Counted from the stretch's first letter, positions 54,467 to 63,675 are shown. The stretch: DNA of 64,000 bases from Deinococcus arcticus (GCF_003028415.1 NZ_PYSV01000002.1:186001-250000); one strand, 5' to 3'. Notes: generated from the letters alone by a model not told the origin. Numbers and translations: made by a program.

Positions 54467-54628
54467 TCATACGGATTCCGTCCATGTCCGTAACATCCGG
54501 GACAGCGCCGGATGTTCCCCGCCTTCGGCGCTGTTCCAGCCCAATTCTCGGAAATCCGTCTCTTTTCCCTCTCCCTCTGGTCGAAAAAATTCCGTAACGT
54601 GTGACGGAATTTTTCGGAACACGTATCA
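54467..54628 (-). repeat. Dispersed repeat family 1, copy A
   Basis: About 162 bp with inverted ends: ATACGGATTCCG at the left and CGGAACACGTAT at the right (ATACGTGTTCCG when inverted). The right part is a strong hairpin, CGAAAAAATTCCGT with ACGGAATTTTTCG, 8-nt loop. The right end overlaps the TGA stop of potB (54626-54628). Copies B (20488-20592) and C (49455-49632) are in the window. Confidence 0.85.
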
Positions 54629-55450
54629 TACCAGTTCCTCCAGGCCCCGGCGCCCGGCCACCCGGGCGTACACCCACAGGCCCAGCAGCACCAGCCCCAT
54701 CAGCAGGAAGCTGAGCGCACTGCCATACGGCCAGTCGCCCGCCTGCCCGAACTGGTTCTGCACGAGGTTGCCCACCAGCGCCGTCTTGGCGCCGCCCAGC
54801 AGGTCGCTGACCACGAAGGTGCCCAGCGCCGGAATGAAGGTCAGCAGGACGCCCGCCACCAGTCCCGGGAGGGTCTGGGGCACCACCGCACTCCAGAAGG
54901 CCCGCGCAGGGGTGGCCCCCAGGTCCTGGGCGGCTTCGGACAGCGACCAGTTCACCTTTTCCACGCTGGCGTACACCGGCAGCACGAAAAAAGGCAGAAA
55001 GGCGTACACCATGCCCAGCAGGGTGGCCATGGGGCTGGGCACCAGCTCAAAGGGCCGCAGCAGGATGATCCAGGCGTAGACCCGGATCAGGAAGTTGGTC
55101 CAGAAGGGAATGATGAGCAGCAGCAGCAGCAGTTGCCGGCGCCGCGCGTCCTGCCGGGCGATGTAAAAGGCCAGCGGATAGCCCATCAGCACGCACAGGG
55201 CCGTGCTGATGCCCGCCACCCACACGCTGCGCCACAGCACCCGCAGGTTGTCCCCGGTCCATTCCTGAAACAGCGCGTCGTACCCGATGACCCGGCCCCA
55301 GCTTTCCAGCGTCCACGGCGGCCCCACCTGTGCCAGATCGGTGCGCGTGAGCAGCGAGTACCCCAGCATGATCAGCGCCGGCAGCACCAGAAAGACCACC
55401 AGCCACAGCACGCCGGGCCCCAGGGTGGCGAGGAAGCGGCGGGGGGTCAC
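54626..55450 (-). CDS. potB: Polyamine ABC transporter permease PotB
   Basis: 274 residues from GTG 55448-55450 with a GGAGG site (the frame is open further up through a repeat). Six membrane helices; EAA loop LSEAAQDLGATPARAFWSAVVPQTLPGL, IPFWTNFLIRVYAWIILL and FIPALGTFVVSDLLGGAKT are the PotB pattern. The last residues (GLEELV) and the TGA stop lie at the edge of a family-1 repeat, so the natural C-terminus may have been altered. Confidence 0.93.
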   Translation of the reverse strand: MTPRRFLATLGPGVLWLVVFLVLPALIMLGYSLLTRTDLAQVGPPWTLESWGRVIGYDALFQEWTGDNLRVLWRSVWVAGISTALCVLMGYPLAFYIARQDARRRQLLLLLLIIPFWTNFLIRVYAWIILLRPFELVPSPMATLLGMVYAFLPFFVLPVYASVEKVNWSLSEAAQDLGATPARAFWSAVVPQTLPGLVAGVLLTFIPALGTFVVSDLLGGAKTALVGNLVQNQFGQAGDWPYGSALSFLLMGLVLLGLWVYARVAGRRGLEELV

Positions 55451-55476
55451 GGGCGCCTCCAGCAAGCTGATGGCTG

Positions 55477-55526
55477 ATGGCAGATCGCAGATGGCAAAAG
55501 GCGGAGGGCCATCTGCGATCTGCCAT
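55477..55526. repeat. Perfect 19-bp inverted repeat between potA and potB
   Basis: ATGGCAGATCGCAGATGGC (55477-55495) perfectly inverted at 55508-55526, 12-nt loop. Contains the CAGATGGC word also inverted at 31960-31990. It could act as an intra-operon attenuator or mRNA stabiliser, or be a mobile palindromic unit. Confidence 0.75.
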
Positions 55527-55550
55527 GGGCCATTTGCGGCGCCCCGCGCC

Positions 55551-56681
55551 TCACCCTTCCTCCAGCACCACAAGGTTCTCGGGAGGCAGGTACAGCGCCA
55601 CCTGTTCGCCGTAATCGAAATCCTCGTCGGCACCGATGTCGGCGTTCAGCTGAAAGACGTGCAGGCGCTGGCCGCCCGCCTCCAGCACATACTGGTTCTC
55701 GGCGCCGGTGTACACGATGTCGTCCACGCGGGCGCGAATCTCGTTGCCTTCGGTTTCGTCGTCACGTTCCATGCGCAGTTTTTCCGGACGCACCGAGAGG
55801 GTCACGCGCTGGCCCGGGCGCAGGCCAGTGCCCAGGGCCGTGCGCAGGGGGCCGTGCGCGGTCTGCACCGTCGCCTGTGGGCCGTCCACCGCCTGCACCG
55901 TGCCCTCAATCAGGTTGCTGCTGCCCAGAAAGGTGGCCACGAACGCCGTGCGCGGGCGCTCATACAGGGTCTCGGCCTGCCCCAGCTGCTCAATGCGGCC
56001 CCGGTTCATCACAGCAATCCGGTCACTCATGACCAGCGCCTCTTCCTGGTCGTGGGTCACGAACACGAATGTCATGCCCAGGGTCTGCTGCAGGTGCGCC
56101 AGTTCCAGTTGCAGCTCCTTGCGCAGCTTCAGGTCCAGGGCGCTGAGCGGTTCGTCCAGCAGCAGCACCTGCGGCTCGTTGACGATGGCGCGCGCCAGCG
56201 CCACCCGCTGCCGCTGCCCCCCCGACAGCTGATCGGGGCGCCGGGCCGCGAGGTCGCCAATCCGCACCAGGTCCAGGGCGCGCCCGGCCCGCTCACGGCG
56301 CGCGCCTGCCGGCACGCCCGCCATGCGCAGGCCGAATTCCACGTTCTCGCGCACGTTCAGATGCGGAAACAGCGCGTAATTCTGAAACACCGTGTTCACC
56401 GGGCGGCGGTGGACCGGCACGCCGGTCATGTCCCGGCCGCCGATCATCACGCTGCCTCCGTCCGGCTGTTCAAAACCCGCGAGCAGCCGCAGCAGCGTGG
56501 TCTTGCCGCAGCCCGACGGCCCCAGCAGGCTGAAGAACTCGCCCTGGCGGATCTCCAGCGTCACGCCGTCCAGCACCGGCTGGGCCGCGCCACCCGCGCC
56601 CCGGAAACTCTTGCGCAGTTCGCGCGCCGCCACCGCCGTTTCGGTGCCCAGCGCGCGCTCGCGCCGGCCCCGGCCCCCCAA
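55551..56681 (-). CDS. potA: Polyamine ABC transporter ATPase PotA
   Basis: 376 residues if translation starts at TTG 56679-56681. Walker A LLGPSGCGKTTLLR, Q-loop NTVFQNYALFPH, signature QLSGGQRQRVALARAI, Walker B VLLLDEPLSALD, H-loop VTHDQEEA, then the TOBE regulatory domain. It powers uptake of spermidine or putrescine. The start is uncertain: no ATG exists in frame, and the best promoter (TACAAT, 56736-56741) points to a leaderless ATG at 56728 in another frame. One added base in a G6 tract would join that ATG to this frame. Confidence 0.93.
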   Translation of the reverse strand: MGGRGRRERALGTETAVAARELRKSFRGAGGAAQPVLDGVTLEIRQGEFFSLLGPSGCGKTTLLRLLAGFEQPDGGSVMIGGRDMTGVPVHRRPVNTVFQNYALFPHLNVRENVEFGLRMAGVPAGARRERAGRALDLVRIGDLAARRPDQLSGGQRQRVALARAIVNEPQVLLLDEPLSALDLKLRKELQLELAHLQQTLGMTFVFVTHDQEEALVMSDRIAVMNRGRIEQLGQAETLYERPRTAFVATFLGSSNLIEGTVQAVDGPQATVQTAHGPLRTALGTGLRPGQRVTLSVRPEKLRMERDDETEGNEIRARVDDIVYTGAENQYVLEAGGQRLHVFQLNADIGADEDFDYGEQVALYLPPENLVVLEEG

Positions 56682-56683
56682 CG

Positions 56684-56728
56684 CTACGCCGCTGATGGCC
56701 CGGCCCCCCGCCCTTCCCTGCTCGTCAT
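56684..56728 (-). CDS. Leaderless 14-codon ORF ahead of potA
   Basis: TACAAT, 7 nt, then ATG ACG AGC AGG, ending at TAG two bases before the TTG start of potA. The peptide would be MTSREGRGAGPSAA. It could couple translation to potA, or be the true potA start separated by a one-base indel in the G6 tract near 56703-56708. Confidence 0.4.
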   Translation of the reverse strand: MTSREGRGAGPSAA

Positions 56729-56735
56729 GACGGGA

Positions 56736-56741
56736 ATTGTA
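56736..56741 (-). promoter_or_regulatory. -10 box of the pot operon
   Basis: TACAAT on the minus strand, 7 nt before ATG 56728: the spacing of a leaderless transcript. Confidence 0.6.
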
Positions 56742-56865
56742 AGGGGCGCGCGGCCCCGCGTTCACCTCGGCGTTCACCCTTAAGGCGGACGCGGCCCCCC
56801 GGGCCCACGGCCTACGGTAGGTGCAGCCCCCGGCCCTTCGCCCCCCGCTCCCCCGAGGTTCTGCT

Positions 56866-57390
56866 GTGGACGAGATTCTTGTGCCCCTGTTCTTCTTTGC
56901 CAGCGTGTTTGGCTTTCCCCTGCTGCGCCGCCAGATGATTCACCGCCACCAGATGGAGCGGCTGACCCTGGACGCCGGGCGCCCCACGCCGTCCAGTGCG
57001 CCCACGGGCGGGCCCGCCAGCGCAGCCGATCTGGCCCTGCAGCTGCCCGAACCGCACCGCCTGTACGCACTGGCCCTGCTGTGCCGCCTGCAGGACGCCC
57101 CCGCCAGCACCGAGCCGCGCACCCTGTTTGTGTTGTGCCAGGCGCGCGACACCTACCTGCCCGAAACACTGCGCGCCTACCTGCACCTGACGCCGGCCGG
57201 GCGCCAGCAGCTGGCCCTGCAGGGGCACAGTCCCGAAGCCCTCCTGCAGCAGCAACTGGCCCTGATCAACCAGGCCGCCACCGAGGCCCTGGGCCACGAC
57301 CACGCCGCCGCCAACCGCCTGCTCACCCAGGGCCGCTTTCTGCTGGACCAGGGCCGCGTGCTCACGCCGGTTTCAGCGGACCTTGCCTGA
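56866..57390 (+). CDS. Hypothetical membrane-anchored protein
   Basis: 174 residues from GTG 56866. One N-terminal membrane helix (ILVPLFFFASVFGFPLL) followed by a basic stretch RRQMIHRHQ and a soluble, Ala/Leu/Gln-rich helical domain (LALQLPEPHRLYALALLCRL, LLQQQLALINQAATEALGHD). No family recognised. The positive-inside rule puts the large domain in the cytoplasm. A perfect inverted repeat follows the stop. Confidence 0.65.
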   Translation: MDEILVPLFFFASVFGFPLLRRQMIHRHQMERLTLDAGRPTPSSAPTGGPASAADLALQLPEPHRLYALALLCRLQDAPASTEPRTLFVLCQARDTYLPETLRAYLHLTPAGRQQLALQGHSPEALLQQQLALINQAATEALGHDHAAANRLLTQGRFLLDQGRVLTPVSADLA

Positions 57391-57392
57391 GT

Positions 57393-57424
57393 CCTCACAA
57401 GGTCGGCCCCGCCACCTTGTGAGG
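57393..57424. promoter_or_regulatory. Perfect inverted repeat upstream of manganese catalase
   Basis: CCTCACAAGGT (57393-57403) and ACCTTGTGAGG (57414-57424), 10-nt loop, 2 bases past the previous stop and 58 bases before the catalase ATG. Could be the terminator of the upstream gene (no T-run) or an operator for the catalase gene. Confidence 0.5.
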
Positions 57425-57482
57425 GCGGCCCCTGGGGTGTGCTGCGCAAGGTCCGCGCCGCGCGCGCACAAGGAGGCCCAGC

Positions 57483-58400
57483 ATGTTCCTACGCATCGAC
57501 AAACTGCAGTTCGACCTCCCCCTCCCCAAAGAAGCCAATCCCAACGGGGCGGCGGCCGTCCAGGAACTCATGGGCGGCCGTTTCGGCGAGATGTCCACCC
57601 TGATGAACTACATGACCCAGTCGTTCAACTTCCGGGGCAAGGACACGCTGCGGCCCTACTACGAACTGATTGCCAACATTGCCGCCGAGGAACTGGGACA
57701 CATTGAACTCGTGTCGGCGACCATCAATGCGCTGCTGGCCGGGCCCGACCCCAAGGTGCAGGAAGAGCCCGTGGACCCCTCCACGCACCCCTTTTCCTTT
57801 GCCCAGGACGTGCGCTACGCCAAGCACTTCATTGCTGCGGGCCCCGGCACCATGATTGCGGATTCGCACGGCAAGGCGTGGTCTGGCGACTACGTGTATT
57901 CCAGCGGCAACCTCATGCTGGACCTGACGCACAACTTCTTCCTGGAAGGAGCGGCGCGCCACAACAAGCTGCGCGTGTACGAGATGGTGGACGACCCCAC
58001 CGCCAAGGCCCTGGTGGGCTACCTGCTGGTGCGCGGCGGGGTTCACCAGATCGCCTACGCCAAGGCGCTGGAAACCCTGAGCGGCGTGAACATGGAAAAA
58101 CTGCTGCCCATGCCCAACATTCCCACCTCGCTGATTCCCGAGGCCAAGCGCGTGATGGACCAGGGCGTGCACCAGATTCTGTACCGCTTCAGCGACACGG
58201 ACTTTACCCAGCTGAGCGCCATCTGGAACGGCACCCACCCCGAGGACGGCAGCGAGGTGCGCGTGGGCGAGTACACCGAGATTCAGGGAGGCCCCACGGT
58301 GGACGGCGGCCACGACTCGGCAGCCTTCTCGCCCGAGTGGGACATGGGCGAGATCATGGAAATCGCCAAGAAGCTGCACGACAAGGCCCGGTTGCGCTAA
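57483..58400 (+). CDS. Manganese catalase
   Basis: 305 residues with AAGGAGG before the ATG. The di-manganese site residues sit in the usual places: ALQ-type N-terminus, QELMGGRFGEMSTLMNYMTQ (Glu), IANIAAEELGHIELVSATI (Glu, His), then NLMLDLTHNFFLEGAARHNK (His, Glu) and HQIAYAKALETL (His). It splits hydrogen peroxide without heme; Mn-type peroxide defence suits the Mn-rich cytoplasm of Deinococcus. A terminator follows. A second class (KatA) is not in the window. Confidence 0.95.
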   Translation: MFLRIDKLQFDLPLPKEANPNGAAAVQELMGGRFGEMSTLMNYMTQSFNFRGKDTLRPYYELIANIAAEELGHIELVSATINALLAGPDPKVQEEPVDPSTHPFSFAQDVRYAKHFIAAGPGTMIADSHGKAWSGDYVYSSGNLMLDLTHNFFLEGAARHNKLRVYEMVDDPTAKALVGYLLVRGGVHQIAYAKALETLSGVNMEKLLPMPNIPTSLIPEAKRVMDQGVHQILYRFSDTDFTQLSAIWNGTHPEDGSEVRVGEYTEIQGGPTVDGGHDSAAFSPEWDMGEIMEIAKKLHDKARLR

Positions 58401-58411
58401 GAAAACAAGCG

Positions 58412-58442
58412 GGGCGGGGAGGTGAACACCTCCCCGCCCTGT
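58412..58442. terminator. Terminator of the catalase gene
   Basis: GGGCGGGGAGGTG (58412-58424) perfectly inverted at 58427-58439 followed by TGTTTA. Practically a 12-bp stem with a 4-nt loop. Confidence 0.8.
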
Positions 58443-58724
58443 TTACCCCTCCACTGCGGCCACCCGCACACCAAGCAGGTGGGCAAGGTCCAGCAGCCGA
58501 ATGGGCTCGACGGTCACCCCCTGCAACTCGGCGGCGCCCAGGCGCACAGCCCGCAGATCACAGCCGCGCAGATCGGCGCCGTCCAGCAGCGCCCCACGCA
58601 GGGCTGTGCGGGACAGCTGGCCGCCGCGCATCACGGTACCGGGTCACCTGGCCCCCATCCAGACAGCCCCGCTCAGGTCACAGCCTATCAGCCACAGGTG
58701 CAGCAGGGAGCGCAGGCCGCCCCG
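58443..58724 (-). pseudogene. Pentapeptide-repeat protein remnant
   Basis: The last 63 codons encode TALRGALLDGADLRGCDLRA, a run of A(D/N)LxG pentapeptide repeats. In the same frame upstream a TGA (before PGTVMRGG) interrupts more repeat-like sequence, LWLIGCDLSGAVWMGAR. No full-length frame exists on either side. It appears to be a decayed pentapeptide-repeat gene; ATG 58632-58634 could still start a 63-residue fragment but has no ribosome site. Confidence 0.6.
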
Positions 58725-58768
58725 CGCCAGCTTTGGGGGTCTGGGGGCTGCCGGGAGACTGGGCCGCG

Positions 58769-59530
58769 TCACAGCGTCAGAATCTCACAGCCCTTTTGCG
58801 TCACCGCCACCGTGTGCTCAAACTGCGCGCTGGGGCTCTTGTCGGCGGTAATCACGGTCCAGCCGTCGCCCAGCAGGCGCGTTTCGGGGCGGCCCAGGTT
58901 GATCATGGGCTCGATGGTAAACACCATGCCGGGCTGCAGCTTCAACCCGGTGTAGCGCGCGCCGTGGTGCAGCACGGTGGGTTCCTCGTGCAGCCGCTTG
59001 CCAATGCCGTGGCCGGTGTATTCACGCACCACGCTGTAGCCCCGGCCCTCGGCCAGCGACTGAATGGCGTGGCCAATGTCGCCCAGGCGGGCACCGGGTT
59101 TGACCAGTTCCAGCGCGGCGTTCAGGCTGGCGCGGGTGGCGTCCACCAGTCCCTGCACCTCCGGGCGCACCTTGCCCACGGCGAAGGTGGAGCAGGCGTC
59201 GCCGTAGTAACCGTTCAGGAGCACGCCAATGTCCACACCAATAATGTCGCCCTCCTGCAGCTGGCGGCTGTCGGGAATGCCGTGGCAGATCACCTCGTTC
59301 ACGCTGGCGCAGATGGTGCCGGGAAAGGGGTTGGTGCGCGGGCCGTAGCCCAGGTAGGCGGGCGTGGCGCCAGCCTTGCGAATGTGTTCCTCGGCCAGCC
59401 GGTCGAGTTCCTTGAGGGTCACGCCGGGCTTTACGTGCGGTTCCAGCACCCGGAAGGTTTCCGCCACCAGCGCCCCCGCACGGCGCATGATCTCGATTTC
59501 GCGGGCGGATTTCAGGGCAATGCGGCTCAT
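58769..59530 (-). CDS. map: Methionine aminopeptidase, type I
   Basis: 253 residues from ATG 59528-59530; TAGCCT lies 8 nt upstream. Metal ligands in family context: GVDIGVLLNGYYGDACSTF (two Asp), YTGHGIGKRLHEEP (His), FTIEPMINLG (Glu) and SAQFEHTVAVT (Glu). It removes the N-terminal Met from new proteins. Not in the usual ribosomal-protein cluster. Map is essential in most bacteria with a single copy. Confidence 0.96.
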   Translation of the reverse strand: MSRIALKSAREIEIMRRAGALVAETFRVLEPHVKPGVTLKELDRLAEEHIRKAGATPAYLGYGPRTNPFPGTICASVNEVICHGIPDSRQLQEGDIIGVDIGVLLNGYYGDACSTFAVGKVRPEVQGLVDATRASLNAALELVKPGARLGDIGHAIQSLAEGRGYSVVREYTGHGIGKRLHEEPTVLHHGARYTGLKLQPGMVFTIEPMINLGRPETRLLGDGWTVITADKSPSAQFEHTVAVTQKGCEILTL

Positions 59531-59671
59531 AACAGAGCAGGCTAACACGGAGCGCCCTGCCCCCGGAATGCCCCCGACCACGAAGGGGGCAGAGGGCCCA
59601 GGGGGCGAGAAACCGCCCCTCTTCCTGGCCCCCTGGCCTCGGGCTGATCCGCACGCGCTACCCTCGCCCCT

Positions 59672-60532
59672 ATGAACGAGCGCCGGGTCGTGGTCAGCGT
59701 GGATATGGAAGGCATCTGTGGGGTGTCCAGCTGGGTGCAGGTGAGCCCACCGGAATTTGGGGGACTGGTCAGCAGCGCCGAATACGAACGCGCCCGCCAC
59801 CAGATGACCCTGGAAGCGGCCGCCGCCGCGCAGGGCGCCCTGGACGCCGGGGCCACCGATGTGCTGGTGAACGACAGCCACGACACCATGCGCAACCTGC
59901 TGCCCGACCTGCTGCCCGAGGGCGTGCGCTTTACCACCGGCAACGACAAACCCCTGAGCATGGTGCAGGGCGTGCAGGAGGGCGGCGTGCTGGGTCTGCT
60001 GTTCGTGGGCTACCACGCCCGCGCGGGCAGCGTGCGCGGGCCGTTGGCCCACACCTGGAACGGCTTTCTCCGGGATGTGCGGGTCAATGGGGTGCCCACC
60101 GGCGAATACGGCCTGAATGCCCTGCTGGCCGGGCACTACGGCGTGCCGGTGTTGTTTGCCAGCGGCGACGACGTGGCCATGGCCGAGATCACGGCGGAAC
60201 TGGGCGAGGGGGTGGTGACCGTGGCCGTCAAGGAGGGCTTAAGTGCCTTCGCCGCCGTTCACCTGCACCCGCAGGAGGCCACGCGCCGTATTTACCAGGG
60301 CGCCCGCCGAGCGGTACAGGACGCCGCGCAGGCCCAGCCCTACACCACCCGCTGGCCCGCCCACGTGGCCCTGAGCTTTGACCATCAGGCCCGGGCCGAC
60401 GCCGCCGAGCGGGTGCCCGGTGTGACCCGGATGGACGCCGTGACCGTGGGCTGGGAGAGCGAGAACGCCTATCACCTGTTCCAGACCTTCCGCATGCTGG
60501 CCAAGGTGGCCGAGGTGCGGCTGAACGGGTAG
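59672..60532 (+). CDS. dppA: M55-family D-aminopeptidase (DppA-like)
   Basis: 286 residues. The zinc-binding DppA pattern is clear: VVSVDMEGICGVSSW, VLVNDSHDTMRN, LLFVGYHARAGS, TWNGFLRDVRVNG and EYGLNALLAGHYGVPV. DppA trims D-amino acid peptides such as D-Ala-D-Ala, perhaps in cell-wall recycling. TACCCT (59659-59664) is 7 nt before the ATG, a leaderless start. No dipeptide transporter is adjacent. Confidence 0.93.
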   Translation: MNERRVVVSVDMEGICGVSSWVQVSPPEFGGLVSSAEYERARHQMTLEAAAAAQGALDAGATDVLVNDSHDTMRNLLPDLLPEGVRFTTGNDKPLSMVQGVQEGGVLGLLFVGYHARAGSVRGPLAHTWNGFLRDVRVNGVPTGEYGLNALLAGHYGVPVLFASGDDVAMAEITAELGEGVVTVAVKEGLSAFAAVHLHPQEATRRIYQGARRAVQDAAQAQPYTTRWPAHVALSFDHQARADAAERVPGVTRMDAVTVGWESENAYHLFQTFRMLAKVAEVRLNG

Positions 60533-60597
60533 ATGGAACTGTGGGACGTGGGGTGTGGGGACACAGGCGCTCATGGTGAAGGGCTAAGCTCGGCGCT

Positions 60598-61053
60598 ATG
60601 CGCGCCCTGCTACCTGCTATCGCTGCCCTGACATTCTGGTCTTCCGCCTCTGCCGCTGCGGTGTGGGCGGGGGTGAATGCCACCACCGCTGGCTACGGCG
60701 TCCATGCGGGCACCGCGCTGCTGCCGGTGCCGCTGCTGGGCACGCTGGGGCTGGAAGGGAGCGCCGAACGCCCCTGGCAGGCCAGTGCCAGCACCTTCAG
60801 CCGCTACGCCGCCGGGCTGACCCTGCGCGACCTGAACCTGCCGCTCAGCCGCGTGGACGCCTTTGCCACCATGGGCGGACAGCTGACCGTGCCGACCCCC
60901 GCGCCGGGCAGCACCGCGCAGAGCCAGTTGGCCCTGTACGGCGAGGCCGGGCTGCGCGGCCCGGTGCTGGGCCCTGCGGGCTGGCGGGCCTTCGTGCGGG
61001 CCAGCAGCGCCGGGCAGATTGGGGCGGGCGTGGGGCTGGAACTGAGGTTCTGA
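60598..61053 (+). CDS. Hypothetical exported protein
   Basis: 151 residues. A signal peptide (MRALLPAIAALTFWSSASA) is followed by alternating strands rich in Gly/Ala/Leu (VWAGVNATTAGYGVHAGTAL, LYGEAGLRGPVLGPAGWRAF, AGQIGAGVGLELRF), ending in an aromatic residue as outer-membrane barrels do. Probably a small envelope protein. TAAGCT (60585-60590) 7 nt before the ATG indicates a leaderless transcript. Confidence 0.7.
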   Translation: MRALLPAIAALTFWSSASAAAVWAGVNATTAGYGVHAGTALLPVPLLGTLGLEGSAERPWQASASTFSRYAAGLTLRDLNLPLSRVDAFATMGGQLTVPTPAPGSTAQSQLALYGEAGLRGPVLGPAGWRAFVRASSAGQIGAGVGLELRF

Positions 61054-61138
61054 AGGAGGTGTGCGGGTGGCGGGGAGCGGGGTGCAGTGGGTCAGGTAGC
61101 GGATGCACGCTGGGGAGGCGAGTCTTTAGCCTGACGCC

Positions 61139-61687
61139 GTGACCGATCAAGGTACTTCCAGCTACACCCTGCAGACCACGCTTAAGGGCATCACACCCGC
61201 GCAGCTCACAGGTTTTTTCGTGGGGTGGCCCAATCCGCCCAGCCCCGAGACCCTTTACCGCCTGCTGGCCGGGTCGTACCGCTTCGTGCTGGCGGTGCAG
61301 GGCGAGCAGGTGATCGGGTTCGTGCAGGCGATCAGCGACGGCGTGCTGACGGCTTTTGTGCCGCTACTGGAGGTGTTGCCCGAGCATCAGGGCCAGGGCA
61401 TTGGCCGCGCGCTGGTCGAGCAGCTGCTGGCGGAACTGGCCGACTTCTACGCCGTGGACCTCGCCTGCGACGACGAGCTGGTGCCCTTTTACGAGGGCCT
61501 GGGCTTGCGGCGGGCCAACCTGATGTTCCGGCGCCGCTATGACCGCCAGAATGGGCGGCCAGCGACGCCCCAACGCCTACCAGTACAGCAGCAGGGCGTC
61601 GCCCCGGTTCCAGCCCAGCCGCTTCAGGAACCCGCCCTCCCGGGGGCTGAGCTGGGCCAGTTCCTCCGGCGTGGGCCGGCCGTTTAA
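61139..61687 (+). CDS. GNAT-family acetyltransferase
   Basis: 182 residues from GTG 61139, with TAGCCT (61127-61132) 6 nt upstream. GNAT motifs: FVLAVQGEQVIGFVQAISDG, the acetyl-CoA loop LEVLPEHQGQGIGRALVEQL and FYEGLGLRRANLMFRRR. The GNAT domain ends about residue 142; the last 40 residues (Pro/Gln-rich) overlap the convergent gene by 111 bases and are probably not a domain. Acceptor substrate unknown. Confidence 0.85.
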   Translation: MTDQGTSSYTLQTTLKGITPAQLTGFFVGWPNPPSPETLYRLLAGSYRFVLAVQGEQVIGFVQAISDGVLTAFVPLLEVLPEHQGQGIGRALVEQLLAELADFYAVDLACDDELVPFYEGLGLRRANLMFRRRYDRQNGRPATPQRLPVQQQGVAPVPAQPLQEPALPGAELGQFLRRGPAV

Positions 61688-62053
61688 CCACGCGGCGTCC
61701 GGCACCACCCAGCCCCGGGCCTGCCACCATGCCGCCAGCTCCGGCGGGTTGATGTAGGGCTGGTGGGCGGGTTCCCAGGGCTCGCTTGGGATGACGGCCG
61801 GCCGGTGTTCAGGCGCGGCCACAAAGGCCAGCAGGGGCAGCCAGCCGTGGGCGCGCAGTTCCACGCGGCGTGCCCCGTACGGCGCCACCAGTTCACGCAC
61901 CCGCAGCTCGGTCATGGAGGAGGCGGCCCCCCACGCTGAAAGTGACCAGCCCGTGGCCTGGGCGCAGGCGTGCAGGTCGGCCGTCCAGCGCTGCGCTGCT
62001 GCCGGGTCAGCGGCGTCCAGCTCGGCCCGCAGCCAGTCCAGCGGCGCGGCCAT
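61577..62053 (-). CDS. Hypothetical protein
   Basis: 158 residues from ATG 62051-62053, starting 3 bases after the DUF4259 stop. Not recognised with certainty; it has a Trp-rich C-terminal half (EPAHQPYINPPELAAWWQARGWV, EGGFLKRLGWNRGDALLLYW) and no signal peptide. Its 3' end overlaps the GNAT gene on the other strand. Third gene of the ispG transcript. Confidence 0.65.
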   Translation of the reverse strand: MAAPLDWLRAELDAADPAAAQRWTADLHACAQATGWSLSAWGAASSMTELRVRELVAPYGARRVELRAHGWLPLLAFVAAPEHRPAVIPSEPWEPAHQPYINPPELAAWWQARGWVVPDAAWLNGRPTPEELAQLSPREGGFLKRLGWNRGDALLLYW

Positions 62054-62056
62054 CCC

Positions 62057-62454
62057 TTACCCCAGTTCGGCGCGCAGGCGCTGCACGTCCTCGCGCCACG
62101 CGTCGGCGGCCTCGCTTTCTTCCCACAGGTCCGGCAGTTCGCTGCCCGGGCCCAGCACCCGGTCCAGGGCTTCCAGGGCCGTGGGGCGCAGGTGGGCCAG
62201 CTCGGCAGCGCTGGCGCTCTGCACCCACGCGCGCAGCCCGGCATCGGTCAGGCTGGCCGTGTCAGCCGTCAGCACCGCAGCCAGAATCTCGGCGGCGGCC
62301 AGGGCTCGGTGACCTTCTTCAGCGTCCAGCAGGTCGTTGTCGGGGTCCAGTGCCACGTCAAAGGCTTCGGCCAGGGCAAACGCGCCGTCCTGCACCACCT
62401 CGGCCGCAAAAGCGGCGGCGTGCTCGTTCTCAAAGCTGCCGGTGCCCCAGACGG

Positions 62455-62458
<4 letters not shown>
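62057..62458 (-). CDS. DUF4259 protein
   Basis: 133 residues from ATG 62456-62458, overlapping the ispG stop by ATGA. The start [17 protein letters not shown] and the acidic helical body ([12 protein letters not shown], [20 protein letters not shown]) are the DUF4259 pattern (WGTGpFdNDdA). Function unknown; often seen with immunity-type or housekeeping neighbours. Here it is translationally coupled to an isoprenoid enzyme. Confidence 0.82.
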
Positions 62459-63675
<1,217 letters not shown>

